Shown piece by piece: positions 41,823-50,425 of a stretch of 64,000 bases of DNA (position 1 is its first letter; each line of letters starts with the position of its first letter). Source of the stretch: Halobacteria archaeon AArc-dxtr1 (GTDB lineage: Archaea; Halobacteriota; Halobacteria; Halobacteriales; Natrialbaceae); assembly GCA_025517425.1 (NCBI GenBank), contig JAOPJY010000003.1:19367-83366 (forward strand), in the 5' to 3' direction. The notes beneath the pieces were generated by a model. It did not search any database. It was not told the DNA's origin and saw nothing but the letters and a program-made list of their open reading frames with translations. A program made the position numbers and the translations under genes.

Positions 41823-42443
41823 CTACGCCAGGCCGGCGGTTCGAATTTCGGGTTCGGACCCCTCGCCCTCTTCGACCTCGACAGCGGCATCGAACAGCTG
41901 TTTTAACGTGTTCATCGTCTGGGCGTCGTGAGCCGTCGAGTCGATGACGTAGATCCCAAGCGCGTTTGCAGTCTGAATTCGACCGGTGAAGACGTGGAGA
42001 AACCGAAAAACGGTCTTCAGATCCGAGTACATGAGCAACGTCGACACCGAGTGGAGAAGTACCCGGTTCTGTGTCAGTCCGCGCTCTTCGTAGAACTCTT
42101 TTAAGAACTCCGAGAGGTTAATTCCAATTCCGGTCATGTCAACCGGGGAAGAGGCGTACTTGATCCGTGGGTCGTCCTCGGTCGTCCCGATGCCACGCTG
42201 TTTCGTGACGCAGTCGACGACACCGACGTTCTGGTCGCTATCAGTGCGTGTGCCAAGTTTCGAGAGTACGGTCTGTGCATCGTCTTTCGTCGTGACAGCG
42301 ACCGCCCCCTCACCGTTTGAGGCACCGCTGGCGAGAACATCGAAAGCGATCTCTCGCTTTCCCGTTAGCGGCGGCCCCGAGACGAGAACGTTCGTCCCAG
42401 GGTTGACGGTTGCGTCTGGGACGACGTCTGCAAAGTCATACAT
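41823..42443 (-). CDS. RecA-superfamily (KaiC/RadA-like) ATPase, single domain
   Basis: A 206-residue P-loop protein: NVLVSGPPLTGKREIAFDVL has Walker A, with GPPLTGKR in place of GxxGxGKT, and RVLLHSVSTLLMYSDLKTVF has the strand corresponding to Walker B. A GVVDCVTKQRG segment lies between. It resembles the haloarchaeal RAD55-like family of unknown function, often near signalling genes. The Walker A Lys is kept. The ATG at 42443 is chosen as the family start; a second Met lies four codons upstream. Confidence 0.8.
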   Translation of the reverse strand: MYDFADVVPDATVNPGTNVLVSGPPLTGKREIAFDVLASGASNGEGAVAVTTKDDAQTVLSKLGTRTDSDQNVGVVDCVTKQRGIGTTEDDPRIKYASSPVDMTGIGINLSEFLKEFYEERGLTQNRVLLHSVSTLLMYSDLKTVFRFLHVFTGRIQTANALGIYVIDSTAHDAQTMNTLKQLFDAAVEVEEGEGSEPEIRTAGLA

Positions 42444-42592
42444 GCGAGATCTCACACACCCAACTTACGACCGTGTAGCGACCGTAGATACGCCTCTCTT
42501 CGCTCTGGTCTGGTATGAAAGTACGGGAACACACGTATAGTACTTGTGATCGAAGCGACGCCAACACCCACGAGAGGACCAATCGCCTCCAG

Positions 42593-43453
42593 TTACGTTA
42601 TCACTGGGAACTCGAGAACCGACGACGCACGTCCGAGAACGAACGCCAGAACTGCCAGAAACATTCCGTACTTCATCACTGACTGGCCACGTGTGGGGTT
42701 ATCAAAGCTCTTGATCGCTGCCAGAACCATGAGTGCGCTGGCAGGAAGTACCACAATCAAGTACGCTTCCCCGAAGTATCCCTGAAAATACGGAATCGGA
42801 CTCGCCAGCACCGCGAGTACGAGCAGTCCAGTCCCGACGAGCAGTGCTCGCCGTTCCCCGATCGCGATCGGGAGGGTGTTCAACCCCTCCTCACGATCTC
42901 CCTCTATGTCCTCGACGTCTTTGACGATCTCGCGGGTCAGCGTGGCTGTAGCAGCCAACAAGAACAGTACGAGTGCTGCACCGGCGTCCCCAACTGCCGC
43001 CGCACCGAACAGAAATGTGCTCCCGACGAGATACGCCACGAGCGCGTTTCCGAGACCAGGCAACCCCTTGAAGAACTCGGTGTACGCGATCAGCGCGACG
43101 AGATTTATTGCCGCAATGGCAATCGAAAGCGCTGGCAAGGTAAGCGCCAGCGAAATCGCGATCGCGAACGTGACGAGACTGAACGCTAACGCACCACGTG
43201 GGGTGACTGCGCCGCGAGGAATCGGCCGCTCGGGCTGATTGATGCGATCGATCTCGCGGTCGAAGTAGTCATTGATCGCGTTCCCCGCAGCGACGGCTAG
43301 CCCGGTGGCCGCTGCCGCGGCGCCGACGGCACCCGGCTGTTCGACGACACCACCGGCAACGAATGCCCCCACGAACGGTAAGACCGCGGCGGCGACCACG
43401 TTTACCGGTCGGGTTAGCTCGAGCGTCCCCCGAATCGTCTCCCAGCGTCCCAT
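42593..43453 (-). CDS. UbiA prenyltransferase, probable digeranylgeranylglyceryl phosphate synthase
   Basis: A 286-residue membrane enzyme with about eight helices. NAINDYFDREIDRINQPERP is the first Asp-rich motif binding the diphosphate through magnesium, and KDVEDIEGDREEGLNTLPIA is the second. This pair with the GLP-type ending is typical of archaeal (S)-2,3-di-O-geranylgeranylglyceryl phosphate synthase, the second ether-bond step in membrane lipid synthesis. Other UbiA prenyltransferases cannot be fully excluded. It lies just before tRNA-Arg. Confidence 0.87.
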   Translation of the reverse strand: MGRWETIRGTLELTRPVNVVAAAVLPFVGAFVAGGVVEQPGAVGAAAAATGLAVAAGNAINDYFDREIDRINQPERPIPRGAVTPRGALAFSLVTFAIAISLALTLPALSIAIAAINLVALIAYTEFFKGLPGLGNALVAYLVGSTFLFGAAAVGDAGAALVLFLLAATATLTREIVKDVEDIEGDREEGLNTLPIAIGERRALLVGTGLLVLAVLASPIPYFQGYFGEAYLIVVLPASALMVLAAIKSFDNPTRGQSVMKYGMFLAVLAFVLGRASSVLEFPVIT

Positions 43454-43653
43454 CAGGGGGTATCTTCAGGCGGCAGAAATAAACGAACCGATCCCTCGCG
43501 CGGTTCAGCCCCTACCCTGGGTCCAATGCTCGCTTCTGACGCGTAGCAGGACGGAGGCAGTCGTCACTCTCGAGGCCAGCGTAATCACCACTACCGCCCT
43601 ATCACGGAACGAATCGAGTAACTTATACGCACCCACCCGGAACGATTCGGTGA

Positions 43654-43728
43654 GGGCGCTTAGCTCAGTCTGGACAGAGTGCTTGGCTTCGGACCAAGTT
43701 GTCGCGGGTTCAAATCCTGCAGCGCCCA
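43654..43728 (+). tRNA. tRNA-Arg(TCG)
   Basis: The acceptor GGGCGCT pairs with AGCGCCC. The anticodon stem CTTGG/CCAAG encloses CTTCGGA with anticodon TCG, and the T arm is GCGGG-TTCAAAT-CCTGC. The discriminator is A. A TATA-like TTATACG lies about 30 bp upstream near 43623. The gene marks the border between core genome and an accessory region to its right. Confidence 0.94.
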
Positions 43729-43963
43729 TCCGAAATTAACACGGTTGGAATCCAACACCCCACAGCGGGGCGTATTTACCGGATCACCGTGTGGCGCCGA
43801 AGAGTTCGTGTATTTTGTACACGGGGGTCAGAGCTGTCGTGCGAATCTCTCAAGAGTTGACTCTCCACGAACTGGTATAATCCTTGGCACGCGTCGGCCG
43901 GGGAGACGGTCTCTGCGTTCGTCATCTATTTGAAGCTCTGCTGAGAGTCGACACGTATCCACT

Positions 43964-44455
43964 ATGAGTCAGGCCACCCTCGTCCAGCGGCCATATACGA
44001 ACTCCAATCTCTTCTCCGGGCACTACCTCGACGAACGCCTCCAGCACCGCGACGAGTGGCAGTGCGACGAGGCCGCCCGCGAGGCACTCACCGACCTGCA
44101 GTCGCTGTACGACCTCGAACAGGACTTGGTCGCCGGCTACGCCGAAGACCCCCTGATCGACAACTGGATCGACGAAGTCCTCGACATCCTCGGCTACGGG
44201 ACCAACGTCGAAACCACGCTCCCCGACGGCGGCGGCTTTGTCGACATCCTCCTCTTCGACGATACGGCCGCCCGCCGTGATGCCGCCAAAGTCTACCTCG
44301 ATACCGAAGACACACGTGACCTCTTCGACCGCGGTGTCGGCCTCGTCGAAGCCAAACAATGGGACGCCGACTTCAGCGCGCGTTTCAGCGACCAACGTCC
44401 GTACCGCAACGCCTCCCACCAGATCAAACACTACCTCGAACGCACGCCCGAGTGA
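43964..44455 (+). pseudogene. N-terminal nuclease-domain fragment of a type IIG restriction-modification gene
   Basis: The 163-residue frame is a homologue of the first 163 residues of the complete gene at 52360-56433, with about 35 substitutions by eye, and stops right after LERTPE. The PD-(D/E)xK-like pattern is kept: GGFVDILLFDD and VGLVEAKQWDADF. About 40 bp before the ATG is also shared between the copies. The fragment has a start, a promoter-like region and no internal stop, so it could still make a stand-alone nuclease-like domain. A truncated remnant is more likely. Confidence 0.8.
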
Positions 44456-44630
44456 CCCCTTCGTCAAAACCAGGAGACGGAACATAGATCCACTTGCCGA
44501 TGAAGAGAAGTACGTGACTCCTCTTGTGAGGGGAGATCAAGTGGGTGAGTTGTGGGGAAGAGAGCGCGGGTGAGACAGGGTTAATTGCCCGTGTCACGAG
44601 AGGGCATGTACCCCCGTTCACTACTTGATC
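44456..44630. other. Junction after the truncated RM copy
   Basis: Sequence similar to the full RM gene stops within CGCACGCCCGA, and the following 175 bp are unrelated to it. I see no inverted repeats of an insertion sequence and no gene. A TATA-like sequence for msrA is not obvious. Confidence 0.4.
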
Positions 44631-45248
44631 ATGCTCACACCGACGGTTGTCACGGAGTTCGATAGCCAGGCACCGACAGAGACGGAGACAGCGACGTTCG
44701 GGCTCGGGTGTTTCTGGGGTCCTGATGCGATGTTTGGCGCAGTTGACGGTGTCGTGCGGACCCGCGTCGGGTACGCTGGTGGGACGAAATCCGATCCGTC
44801 CTATCAGACGCTTGGTGATCATACGGAAGTCGTTCAGATCGAGTATAATCCCGACCAGCTCTCGTTCGACGATCTCCTTGCGCGTGCGTTCGCGGAACAC
44901 ACGCCGTATCGCCAGGCCAAGAAACGCCAGTATCAGCACCTCATTTTCACCGAGATGGCTGACCAACATGACCAGTTGCAAGTATTTCTAGACGAGAGCG
45001 ACCTTGACCGGGACCGGATCGCAACGCGTTTCGAATCACTCGATCGATTCTATCCCGCGGAGCCGTACCACCAGAAGTTCAACCTTCGTGGAAAACGGTG
45101 GATCACCGACGTGTTCTCCAAGGCAGGGTACGACGATGCGGCGATCAGGGAATCGTCGGCGGCGGCGAAACTGAACGCTCACGCTGCAGGCCACGACGTC
45201 ACCGTCCCCTTCCTCACCCACTCGTTCGATCCCCAGTCACGGCGATAA
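44631..45248 (+). CDS. msrA: Peptide-methionine (S)-S-oxide reductase MsrA
   Basis: A 205-residue enzyme. TATFGLGCFWGPDAMFGAVD carries the catalytic Cys27 in the GCFWG motif, followed by VGYAGGTKSDPSYQTLGDHT and VVQIEYNPDQLSFDDLLA in family order. The C-terminus lacks a clear resolving-Cys pair, as in some haloarchaeal members, so thioredoxin coupling may be direct. It repairs oxidised methionine. It lies within the accessory region between the two RM copies. Confidence 0.92.
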   Translation: MLTPTVVTEFDSQAPTETETATFGLGCFWGPDAMFGAVDGVVRTRVGYAGGTKSDPSYQTLGDHTEVVQIEYNPDQLSFDDLLARAFAEHTPYRQAKKRQYQHLIFTEMADQHDQLQVFLDESDLDRDRIATRFESLDRFYPAEPYHQKFNLRGKRWITDVFSKAGYDDAAIRESSAAAKLNAHAAGHDVTVPFLTHSFDPQSRR

Positions 45249-45420
45249 GCACGTGACCTCCACCCACGGCTGAAGTCGTGGCCTCTCTCCTGCTTTCTCT
45301 GGTGTAGGTGCGGCTGATGATCTCCCGGACGCGCTCGTAGGGAGTTGTCTCGGTTTCCCACTCTGCGCCAACCGCCTCGTTGATATCCTCTAATTCATCC
45401 GGGCCAGTCGAGTTGGGCAT
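45214..45420 (-). pseudogene. Truncated winged-helix regulator (DUF7342-like N-terminus)
   Basis: The start MPNSTGPDELEDINEAVGAE and WETETTPYERVREIISRTY match the opening of haloarchaeal wHTH regulators in which WxxETTPxERV precedes the helix-turn-helix. After about 45 residues the similarity stops, and the last 25 codons (TSAVGGGHVLIAVTG) run antisense over the end of msrA. The ATG comes four bases after the DUF2237 stop, so it was once the second gene of that operon. It is probably inactive. Confidence 0.6.
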
Positions 45421-45424
45421 ATGC

Positions 45425-45805
45425 TCACTCTTTGTGAGCATGCGTTTCGAGTTCGGTGAGTGTCAGCTCATCAAGAACGCCCTCAGTTGTCGCTTCGAGG
45501 ACGACCGGCGGCGCGGTGTCAGCGTCACGGGCTTGGACCCACCGCGGCAGACAAACACACCACCGGTCACCGGGGTGAAGCCCCGGAAAATCGTACTCCG
45601 GTCGTGGCGTGATCAGATCGTTCCCTTGCTCGCGGCTATACTCTAGGAACTCTTGGGTCATGACCGCACAGATCTCGTGTCGACCCGGATCACGCTGGAG
45701 GTGCCGGCAGTCTCCATCCCGAAGAAAGCCGGTTTGGAGGGTTGTGCTACAGGGTTCGAGCGGTTCGCCAAGCACGTTCTTTTCCCTATTTGACATCGTT
45801 GCCAT
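45425..45805 (-). CDS. DUF2237 family protein
   Basis: A 126-residue protein: KNVLGEPLEPCSTTLQTGFL, DGDCRHLQRDPGRHEICAVM and FPGLHPGDRWCVCLPRWVQA are the three conserved blocks of DUF2237 and include its Cys residues. The family is found in bacteria and haloarchaea and its role is not established. The ATG at 45805 is used, with a TATA-like CTATACG about 20 nt upstream; the Met at 45796 is an alternative. The truncated regulator follows directly. Confidence 0.87.
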   Translation of the reverse strand: MATMSNREKNVLGEPLEPCSTTLQTGFLRDGDCRHLQRDPGRHEICAVMTQEFLEYSREQGNDLITPRPEYDFPGLHPGDRWCVCLPRWVQARDADTAPPVVLEATTEGVLDELTLTELETHAHKE

Positions 45806-45982
45806 ATTGGCTGTGTGGCGTATAGCTATTGGGTAGAGTCTGTAGGCTATTCAGTGGCTCATGGATCACCAACTCAGATTGCTGTTGGAACGCCTCGTCA
45901 AGATGGAATGCGCGACTGTTGTGCGGGGTGCAGTCGGATCGGATTCAATATCTTTGTACAGTGAATTTGTAACAGACCTTGA

Positions 45983-46279
45983 TCACTCGCTGTTCGAATC
46001 CAGTATCGCGTTGGCGAGGTTGCGGGCCGCTTCAACGTGTTCGTCGGCAGTCGAATCGCCAGTCTCCTCAATATTCGAGAGCAGTTCTGCGACATGTCCG
46101 ATCCGTTTTTCGATCACAGGTGGATCAAGATTTGAAATCCTTGCGTCGACTAGGTCGTCAGCGATGGCATCCGCTTCGCCGATCCACCGGTTCGCTTCCC
46201 GCTCGATTGGGCGCTCCCGAGTCGCAACGAGGTGCTCGTGAAGCTGTTTAACCCTTGGTTCGGGGGTTTTTCTGGGCAT
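45983..46279 (-). CDS. 98-residue helical hypothetical protein
   Basis: The frame starts MPRKTPEPRVKQLHEHLVAT and is nearly all helical, with an acidic C-terminus (ADEHVEAARNLANAILDSNS). Its length, acidic composition and haloarchaeal codon use support a gene. No family recognised. In-frame codons up to 46333 look like upstream non-coding DNA and are excluded. Confidence 0.65.
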   Translation of the reverse strand: MPRKTPEPRVKQLHEHLVATRERPIEREANRWIGEADAIADDLVDARISNLDPPVIEKRIGHVAELLSNIEETGDSTADEHVEAARNLANAILDSNSE

Positions 46280-46596
46280 AGACTGAGTAAAGTGGCGCGT
46301 CAGAAAAGGCGCTTGGCCAGGATGGGAAGTCACGGCATAGATTCAGGCGTCTCTGGAGAGGTTGCTCAGTACTGACCATCTCTGATTACTGTATCCATGC
46401 TCTAGATATCCACCCAGCAGATTCCCTCTCTGCGTTCTATCAGAAACCAGGAAGACGCTGGCACTCTGGTTGGGAAACTCTTCGTCGTCACTGTGATTGT
46501 TACAGCCCCTATTGGTCTCGGAGCAGTAGGGATAGTGGGAGTTGTAACGCTGTTTCCCGGACGAACGGAGGAAAGGATACGTCTCACTGGTAGACG
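46280..46596. other. Gene-poor stretch with a membrane-protein remnant
   Basis: No intact gene. On the plus strand an open frame from 46406 (just after a TAG) to 46627 encodes LRSIRNQEDAGTLVGKLFVV and another hydrophobic stretch (APIGLGAVGIVGVVTLFPGR). It has no usable start codon and overlaps the end of the UPF0058 gene. It looks like the tail of a lost membrane protein. Confidence 0.4.
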
Positions 46597-46827
46597 CTAT
46601 TTCGGAGTCGCCTGTTCCGAGGTGTGATCTAGTGATTCATGGATTGCATTTAGAAGTAGCTGGAGGCTCTCTTCATGAGCGGTTTTACTGTGATGGATTG
46701 CCGTCGGTGAGACGCCGTTTTGGTCGTACTCTTCGAAAGCGGCAGGTGGTATTGTCTCCCGCTCAGAGATGAAGACGCCGATCTCGGTTGCCAGCATATG
46801 CATCTGGATCAGTTCTTGCTTTCGCAT
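46597..46827 (-). CDS. UPF0058 family protein, diverged copy
   Basis: A 76-residue protein: MRKQELIQMHMLATEIGVFI, VSPTAIHHSKTAHEESLQLL and a helical end. It aligns along its length with the UPF0058 protein at 26358-26636 but is shorter and less acidic. Its ATG overlaps the stop of the HalOD1 gene (TAATG), so the two are translated together. Function unknown. Confidence 0.82.
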   Translation of the reverse strand: MRKQELIQMHMLATEIGVFISERETIPPAAFEEYDQNGVSPTAIHHSKTAHEESLQLLLNAIHESLDHTSEQATPK

Positions 46828-47195
46828 TAGCCATACCCCGCGTCTGGTCGTGTAATTTGCGGTGATCCGTCGCAGATTCGAACGCGCCCAGTCTCGGTGA
46901 TAGAGATCCTGTGTCCTTCGTGTACAAACTCCACAGCGACGATTCCATCCCTGTGATTCGCGTGCGACAGAAACTCGGACAGTACCTCTGGAGCAACTAA
47001 TTCGTACAACGGATCGAGAGTACTTGTACGACTGTCTTTCCCAGCACCTACTGACTGCAGGAGTTCCCGCATCAGGGCGATGGTATCGTCGTTTCCAGCG
47101 GAGATCACGGTACCATTGTCATCTCTCGGGTCAGGACTAGTATCCTCTATTGTACTCCCCAATGACAGATAATCATACAGTAAATGTTTACCCAT
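46827..47195 (-). CDS. HalOD1 output-domain protein
   Basis: A 122-residue protein. Residues about 36-118 are a HalOD1 domain: DTIALMRELLQSVGAG, then TLDPLYELVAPEVLSEFLSH and VAVEFVHEGHRISITETGRV. Another HalOD1 gene in the window (2628-4722) is disrupted. The ATG at 47195 is preferred because an AT-rich, TATA-like tract lies 15-20 nt upstream; a GTG at 47267 would add 24 residues. Coupled to the UPF0058 gene. Confidence 0.75.
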   Translation of the reverse strand: MGKHLLYDYLSLGSTIEDTSPDPRDDNGTVISAGNDDTIALMRELLQSVGAGKDSRTSTLDPLYELVAPEVLSEFLSHANHRDGIVAVEFVHEGHRISITETGRVRICDGSPQITRPDAGYG

Positions 47196-47592
47196 AGTAT
47201 TTTGGTAAAATCTGTGCGTCGTGTTCAGATAAGCTGGTTCCATGCGAATGCGAACGACCTGAGCCACTGATCAGCAGTTTCTGCATAAGCGTTGTTAAAG
47301 CAGTTTGAGAAGAAAGAGGCTCCAGATAGCCGCAGTTGGCGGACTCACACTCGTCGGGCTCGCCCAGACAGCTGGCATTTTCGACGCGGCGATCCGTTAC
47401 TGACCCGTACGGAAAGCCATCCTCCTAGTCGGTACTGTGTGACGAATCGGTTCGGTGTTCGCGGGCAATTCACCACGATCGCCTATCAACAGTCATCTCC
47501 ACTGATCCCGTCCGTATCAGACTGCTAGAAAACCTTCCGACGCGACATATGGAGGCAAAAGCGTTAATCCGAGCTACGCAAAGCGGTACCAC
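47196..47592. other. Gap with a possible 32-residue membrane peptide
   Basis: Mostly non-coding DNA between divergent units. On the plus strand a TTG at 47305 opens a 32-codon frame to 47403 that encodes RKRLQIAAVGGLTLVGLAQT and AGIFDAAIRY: a basic end, one membrane helix and a short tail. A start with weak support and no neighbours make this a guess. The right end holds the cupin promoter. Confidence 0.35.
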
Positions 47593-47943
47593 ATGACTCA
47601 CGCTTCGATACGCGACGTGGTCGACACCCTCGACCCGAACGAACTCCAGCACAGCGACGTGCTCAATGCAGGGCCATTCACCGTTGAGGTGGGCACGTAT
47701 CCCGCAGACAGTGCTGCCCCGAAGAACCCCCACAATGAAGAGGAACTGTACTACATCCTTTCGGGGGTAGGCAAGCTCCGCGTTGGTGACGACACTCACA
47801 ACATCGAGGCGGGAGACCTCGTCTACGTGGAACCCCAACTTGAGCACGACTTTTTCGAGATCTCCGAGGATATTACCGTCCTGATTATCCTGGGGCCGTC
47901 GACGAACCCCTCCTCGTACGGTATCCGTGAGCAAAACGCCTGA
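47593..47943 (+). CDS. Cupin domain protein
   Basis: A 116-residue single cupin. Motif 1 is PHNEEELYYILSGVGKLRVG, with the first His replaced by Asn in the NPHNEEELY setting; motif 2 is EAGDLVYVEPQLEHDFFEI, which ends in the metal-binding His. Family members bind small molecules or metals, and many are dioxygenases or regulators. No further hint is given by the neighbours. It overlaps the next gene by 17 bases. Confidence 0.88.
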   Translation: MTHASIRDVVDTLDPNELQHSDVLNAGPFTVEVGTYPADSAAPKNPHNEEELYYILSGVGKLRVGDDTHNIEAGDLVYVEPQLEHDFFEISEDITVLIILGPSTNPSSYGIREQNA

Positions 47944-48259
47944 CTCGGATCGCGTTCACGTACAACACCACGCTCGGAAAGCCGACCGCGTCGCAATACA
48001 CTTCGTCGAACCCATGACTCACGATCGAATCCACGCGCGAAAGCCGACACACAATATCGAACGGTGGTCTGTCGGGACCATCGAACACATTGCTGAACGG
48101 GATGGACACTGCGTGTTCGAGGTACAGACAGAGCAGGGAGAGACGGTTGAGCTTACCGTGACAGTCGCTATTCGGGAGCTAGTACTGTCCAGGTTAGACC
48201 GTGAGCACAGTGAGTCGCCCGTCGGTGCCCGAGTCTGGTACCGAATGCACGGAGGCTAG
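47927..48259 (+). CDS. 110-residue hypothetical protein, GTG start
   Basis: The frame begins MSKTPDSDRVHVQHHARKAD and its second half (GTIEHIAERDGHCVFEVQTE, then VELTVTVAIRELVLSRL) is beta-rich, like a small barrel. The GTG overlaps the end of the cupin gene; an internal ATG at 48014 would give an 81-residue form holding only the beta-rich half. Composition is less acidic than usual. No family recognised. Confidence 0.5.
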   Translation: MSKTPDSDRVHVQHHARKADRVAIHFVEPMTHDRIHARKPTHNIERWSVGTIEHIAERDGHCVFEVQTEQGETVELTVTVAIRELVLSRLDREHSESPVGARVWYRMHGG

Positions 48260-48441
48260 CACGTCAGCACCGATCACCGACGGCCGCCTAATGCAGCAAT
48301 GATCACTGACAGCCAGCTAATTACGCCGCTGTTCTCTCGCACTATTCACCGAAGAGATTCCCAACAACGCCGGGCTTTCGCCCCTCCGATCAGGTTGGGT
48401 TCGAGTTTGCCGGTTGACGCCTGGCTGGCCGCTCGTGTCGG

Positions 48442-49407
48442 TCAGTTGTGGATGCCCATTGCAGCAATCTGCTCTTGGTATCGATTTCGAATAGTGACCT
48501 CCGTTACCTGAGCGACTTCGGCGACTTCTCGCTGGGTCTTTTTCTTATTACAGAGGAGTGCAGCCGCGTAGATGGCTGCGGCGGCGTATCCTGTCGGTGA
48601 TTTGCCCGACAGCAACCCTTTCTCGGCCGTCGTGTCGATAATTTCGGTGGCTTTCAATTGGACTTCTTCGGGCAGTTCGAGTCCAGAACAGAATCGGGGG
48701 ACGTATTTTTTGGGATCGACAGGCTGCATCTCCAGACTGAGTTCCTTCGAGATGTATCGGTACGTGCGGCCGATTTCCATTCGATCAACCCGTGAGACGG
48801 CCGCAATTTCATCCAGCGACCGTGGAATTCCTTCCATCCGACAGGCCGCATACAACGTACTCGTGGCCACACCCTCAATTGACCGTCCTCGGATAAGGTC
48901 TTCCTCAAGTGCCCGTCGGTAGAGGACACTTGCAACCTCGCGGACAGAACGGGGCACGCCCAGCGCAGAGGCCATCCGGTCCGTTTCAGAGAGCGCAAAC
49001 TGGAGGTTTCGCTCGCCAGCATCTTTGGTTCGGATCCGCTCTTGCCATTTCCGCAGCCGGTTCATCTGGCTGCGTTTTTCCGAGGAAAGAGACCGTCCGT
49101 AGGCGTCCTGGTTTTTCCAGTCGATCGTCGTCGTCAGACCCTTGTCATGCATTGTCTGGGTCGTCGGCGCACCAACGCGTGATTTGGAGTCACGCTCGGC
49201 TGCATTGAACGCCCGCCATTCCGGCCCTCGATCGATCGTCTCCTCTTCCAAAATCAGTCCACAGTCCTCACAGCTAATTTCGCTCTCATCTGTACTTATC
49301 GTCAGCGTCGTTGAGTCACATTCCGGACAGGACTGAACGCCTTCTTTCCCAGTGGTTTCGTGCTCTGTTCCAGTATCGCGTTCTTTCTGTCGGGACAGGC
49401 GTTCCAT
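48442..49407 (-). CDS. tfb: Transcription initiation factor IIB (TFB)
   Basis: A 321-residue TFB. The N-terminal zinc ribbon has C27, C30, C46 and C49 ([12 protein letters not shown], then [10 protein letters not shown]). The B-finger/reader region [20 protein letters not shown] follows, and two cyclin-like repeats make up the rest, ending with a recognition helix ([20 protein letters not shown]). It recruits RNA polymerase to TATA/BRE promoters. Haloarchaea carry several TFBs for different promoter sets; this one lies in an accessory region, which suggests a specialised or strain-specific role. Confidence 0.95.
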   Translation of the reverse strand: MERLSRQKERDTGTEHETTGKEGVQSCPECDSTTLTISTDESEISCEDCGLILEEETIDRGPEWRAFNAAERDSKSRVGAPTTQTMHDKGLTTTIDWKNQDAYGRSLSSEKRSQMNRLRKWQERIRTKDAGERNLQFALSETDRMASALGVPRSVREVASVLYRRALEEDLIRGRSIEGVATSTLYAACRMEGIPRSLDEIAAVSRVDRMEIGRTYRYISKELSLEMQPVDPKKYVPRFCSGLELPEEVQLKATEIIDTTAEKGLLSGKSPTGYAAAAIYAAALLCNKKKTQREVAEVAQVTEVTIRNRYQEQIAAMGIHN

Positions 49408-49445
49408 TACAGAAGGTGAATTGCTCTACCGGGTTAAGCACTGGG

Positions 49446-49546
49446 TGTACTGCGACATCTTCCCCGCCGGGAACGGAGAGGGAGCTTCGCCCCCTCAAGC
49501 AGTCGGGCGTAGCCCGACGCAGCGATAACGTCTCCGCCTGTACTGC
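49446..49546. repeat. Structured 100-bp element with 8-bp direct repeats at its ends
   Basis: TGTACTGC occurs at 49446-49453 and 49539-49546. Between them are an outer stem CGGAGA/TCTCCG (49474-49479 with 49531-49536) and two inner hairpins: GAGGGAGC/GCCCCCTC with one mismatch (49478-49496) and TCGGGC/GCCCGA (49503-49517). It could be a MITE-like insertion with target duplication, or a small structured RNA. Confidence 0.5.
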
Positions 49547-49651
49547 ACGGATAGCTCCCTGTTCCTCTATGGGGGAGATCCCAACGGACTCGGAGATCCC
49601 AATCTGGTCACACCACCAGCGAGTTCGGTAGCCAAATTTCGGTGAATCGCG

Positions 49652-50425
49652 TTAGAGATCCTCTGGCTCTTCGATCAGTTCCTTCAACCGTTGAATGAAC
49701 CGAGTTGCCGGTGCGCCATCGACGACGTCGTGGTCGAACGTCGCCGTAAGCGACAGGTACTCGCGGGGTTCGATCTCGCCGTTGATGATCCCCGGCTTTT
49801 CGCCGATTCCGCCAACCGTAAGCTGGAGGGTGTAGTTTGTCGGTGTGATTCCCCATCCAGTTCCGGTTCCGAACATCCCGACTGAACTCACCGCGACAGT
49901 GCCTGCGATACGTTTCCAGTGGCGAGGATCCCATTGCGGGAGTCGAAAGAACAGTCGACGTACAGGACCGGGCAGGCGGAGGGCCAGGGAGGCCAACCCT
50001 GGCTGCTGTCGTTCGCTTGGATCCGTCTGGACTGTCCGAATCTCGTCGTGAATCGTCTGCAGTGACTGCCGATTCGCCGCTCTAATGACGTGTGGAACGC
50101 CGGTTCGGCCCCCACCGATTTCAACCTCGATGAGGACCATCACGTCAACGTCATCGAATCGGACGATCCGTCCTCGCCAGTCACGGTAGGCGTTGATGTG
50201 GCGATGATCTTCGAGGGCTCGGGCCAGAGAATGGACGAGAAACGCGGTAAACGAGAGGTCCTCACCCGTCCGCTCCTCTCGGTCGTGAATGCGCCGGCGG
50301 GCTTCGGTGACGTCGAACTCGACGAGTCCGTGAATGACGCTTCGCCGGCCGGCCATACGCATCGCGTCGACGGTTCCTCGCCGCTGTCTCGGGAACGGTT
50401 CGATCGTGTCACGTTGCTCGCTCAT
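49652..50425 (-). CDS. Stand-alone 2-oxoacid dehydrogenase acyltransferase (E2) catalytic domain
   Basis: A 257-residue protein that is only the catalytic domain. GRRSVIHGLVEFDVTEARRR matches the start of the E2 core and LTATFDHDVVDGAPATRFIQ carries the catalytic HxxxDG. Lipoyl and E1/E3-binding domains are missing and no E1 or E3 genes are nearby. It may use CoA esters directly as a chloramphenicol-acetyltransferase-like enzyme. Its start overlaps the stop of the flavodoxin gene by four bases, so they form an operon. Confidence 0.87.
   Translation of the reverse strand: MSEQRDTIEPFPRQRRGTVDAMRMAGRRSVIHGLVEFDVTEARRRIHDREERTGEDLSFTAFLVHSLARALEDHRHINAYRDWRGRIVRFDDVDVMVLIEVEIGGGRTGVPHVIRAANRQSLQTIHDEIRTVQTDPSERQQPGLASLALRLPGPVRRLFFRLPQWDPRHWKRIAGTVAVSSVGMFGTGTGWGITPTNYTLQLTVGGIGEKPGIINGEIEPREYLSLTATFDHDVVDGAPATRFIQRLKELIEEPEDL

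Noticed and set aside
43505-43729. Minus-strand frame beginning MGAAGFEPATTWSEA
   Set aside because: A classic false protein produced by reading the antisense of a tRNA; here it covers tRNA-Arg.
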